DNA from: Bacteroidales bacterium
GTDB taxonomy: Bacteria; Bacteroidota; Bacteroidia; Bacteroidales; P3
Assembly: GCA_017633985.1 (NCBI GenBank)
Contig: JAGBOF010000003.1
Coordinates: 1-64,000, forward strand
Direction of reading: 5' to 3'
DNA: 64,000 nucleotides
Position 1 is the first letter of the stretch. Each line of letters starts with the position of its first letter. The notes under the pieces are model-generated. The model did not search any database. It was not told where the DNA came from and was given only the letters and a program-made list of their open reading frames with translations. Made by a program: the position numbers and the translations under genes. This document shows, piece by piece, positions 63,946 through 64,000 of the stretch.

Positions 63946-64000
63946 TTTGTAATTACCGGTATATAAACTCTAAACATTTTTTCATCTTTGACAATCTTTA
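63942..64000 (-). CDS. C-terminal end of the upstream gene, probably the cognate sensor kinase (partial)
   Basis: The minus frame ending TGA at 63944-63942 reads KIVKDEKMFRVYIPVITK at its C-terminus and continues off the right edge. The ATGA overlap with the response regulator, and an ending of the F-x-V-x-I-P-V type common at the end of histidine-kinase ATPase domains, suggest the sensor kinase. Too little is visible to prove it. Confidence 0.5.
   Translation of the reverse strand, partial: KIVKDEKMFRVYIPVITK

Overview
The window looks like chromosomal DNA of a low-GC member of the Bacteroidota, most likely a host-associated, fermentative Bacteroidales relative. Four things in the sequence point there. 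Promoters have the Bacteroidota -7 consensus TAnnTTTG just upstream of many genes. Ribosome binding sites are weak and AT-rich. There is a type IX secretion (T9SS) gliding-type C-terminal domain (54530-58756) and a PorE-like OmpA protein (60055-61962). Typical Bacteroidales families are present: GH92 mannosidase, FISUMP, a NagB-LmbE fusion, a P-II-like protein behind an RND pump, and methylmalonyl-CoA mutase small subunit. I see no phage, integrase, transposase or CRISPR array. The window is ordinary chromosome with unusually elaborate intergenic DNA.

Layout. 1-7760 (minus): a giant secreted adhesin-like protein of fibronectin III and cleaved-adhesin-like modules. It runs off the left edge and is interrupted near its N-terminus by an in-frame TAG. 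8295-9674: Tat-exported aldo/keto reductase with ferredoxin clusters. 9773-14068: potassium uptake operon trkA-trkH-trkH. 14226-17620: META protein, DUF389 membrane protein, aspartate aminotransferase. 18095-19870: EamA exporter and SPL-like radical SAM protein. 20066-21676: pyrBI with a leader peptide and an attenuator-like hairpin. 21754-26861: TPR lipoprotein, tRNA-Pro, coiled-coil secreted protein, FGE/SUMF-like protein, MTA/SAH deaminase and a 59-residue helical protein. 27454-34069: TetR-controlled RND efflux operon ending in a P-II-like gene. 34429-38320: mutA, a putative outer-membrane barrel and a FISUMP protein. 38618-45413: glycan and amino-sugar use (GH92, NagB-LmbE fusion, NagB) and a Sel1-repeat protein. 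45537-51609: LuxC-like acyl-CoA reductase, LTA-synthase-like sulfatase-fold protein, M3 peptidase, PlsY. 51856-59422: unknown secreted protein, RNase H1, large T9SS cargo, small barrel. 59813-64000: tRNA-Cys, PorE-like protein, PhoH, LytTR response regulator and the end of its probable sensor gene.

The strongest unexplained signals are in non-coding DNA. First, five copies of a 113-115 bp intergenic element, all in the same orientation, have GC-rich inverted arms (GCCGCCCCGTG-type) around three modules of the form A7-CTG-T7 spaced at 22 bp. This is a phased A/T-tract array expected to be curved and able to form hairpins. Second, the pyrBI leader encodes a 31-codon peptide whose stop lies 5 nt before a perfect hairpin followed by eight T residues, which suggests UTP-sensing attenuation. 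A hairpin with nearly the same stem closes the operon. Third, a second family of CGCCGT/CAGGCG palindromes lies in at least seven intergenic gaps, one of them a perfect 39-bp inverted repeat. Fourth, the N-terminal deaminase domain of the NagB-LmbE fusion has lost its key catalytic residues, next to an intact NagB.
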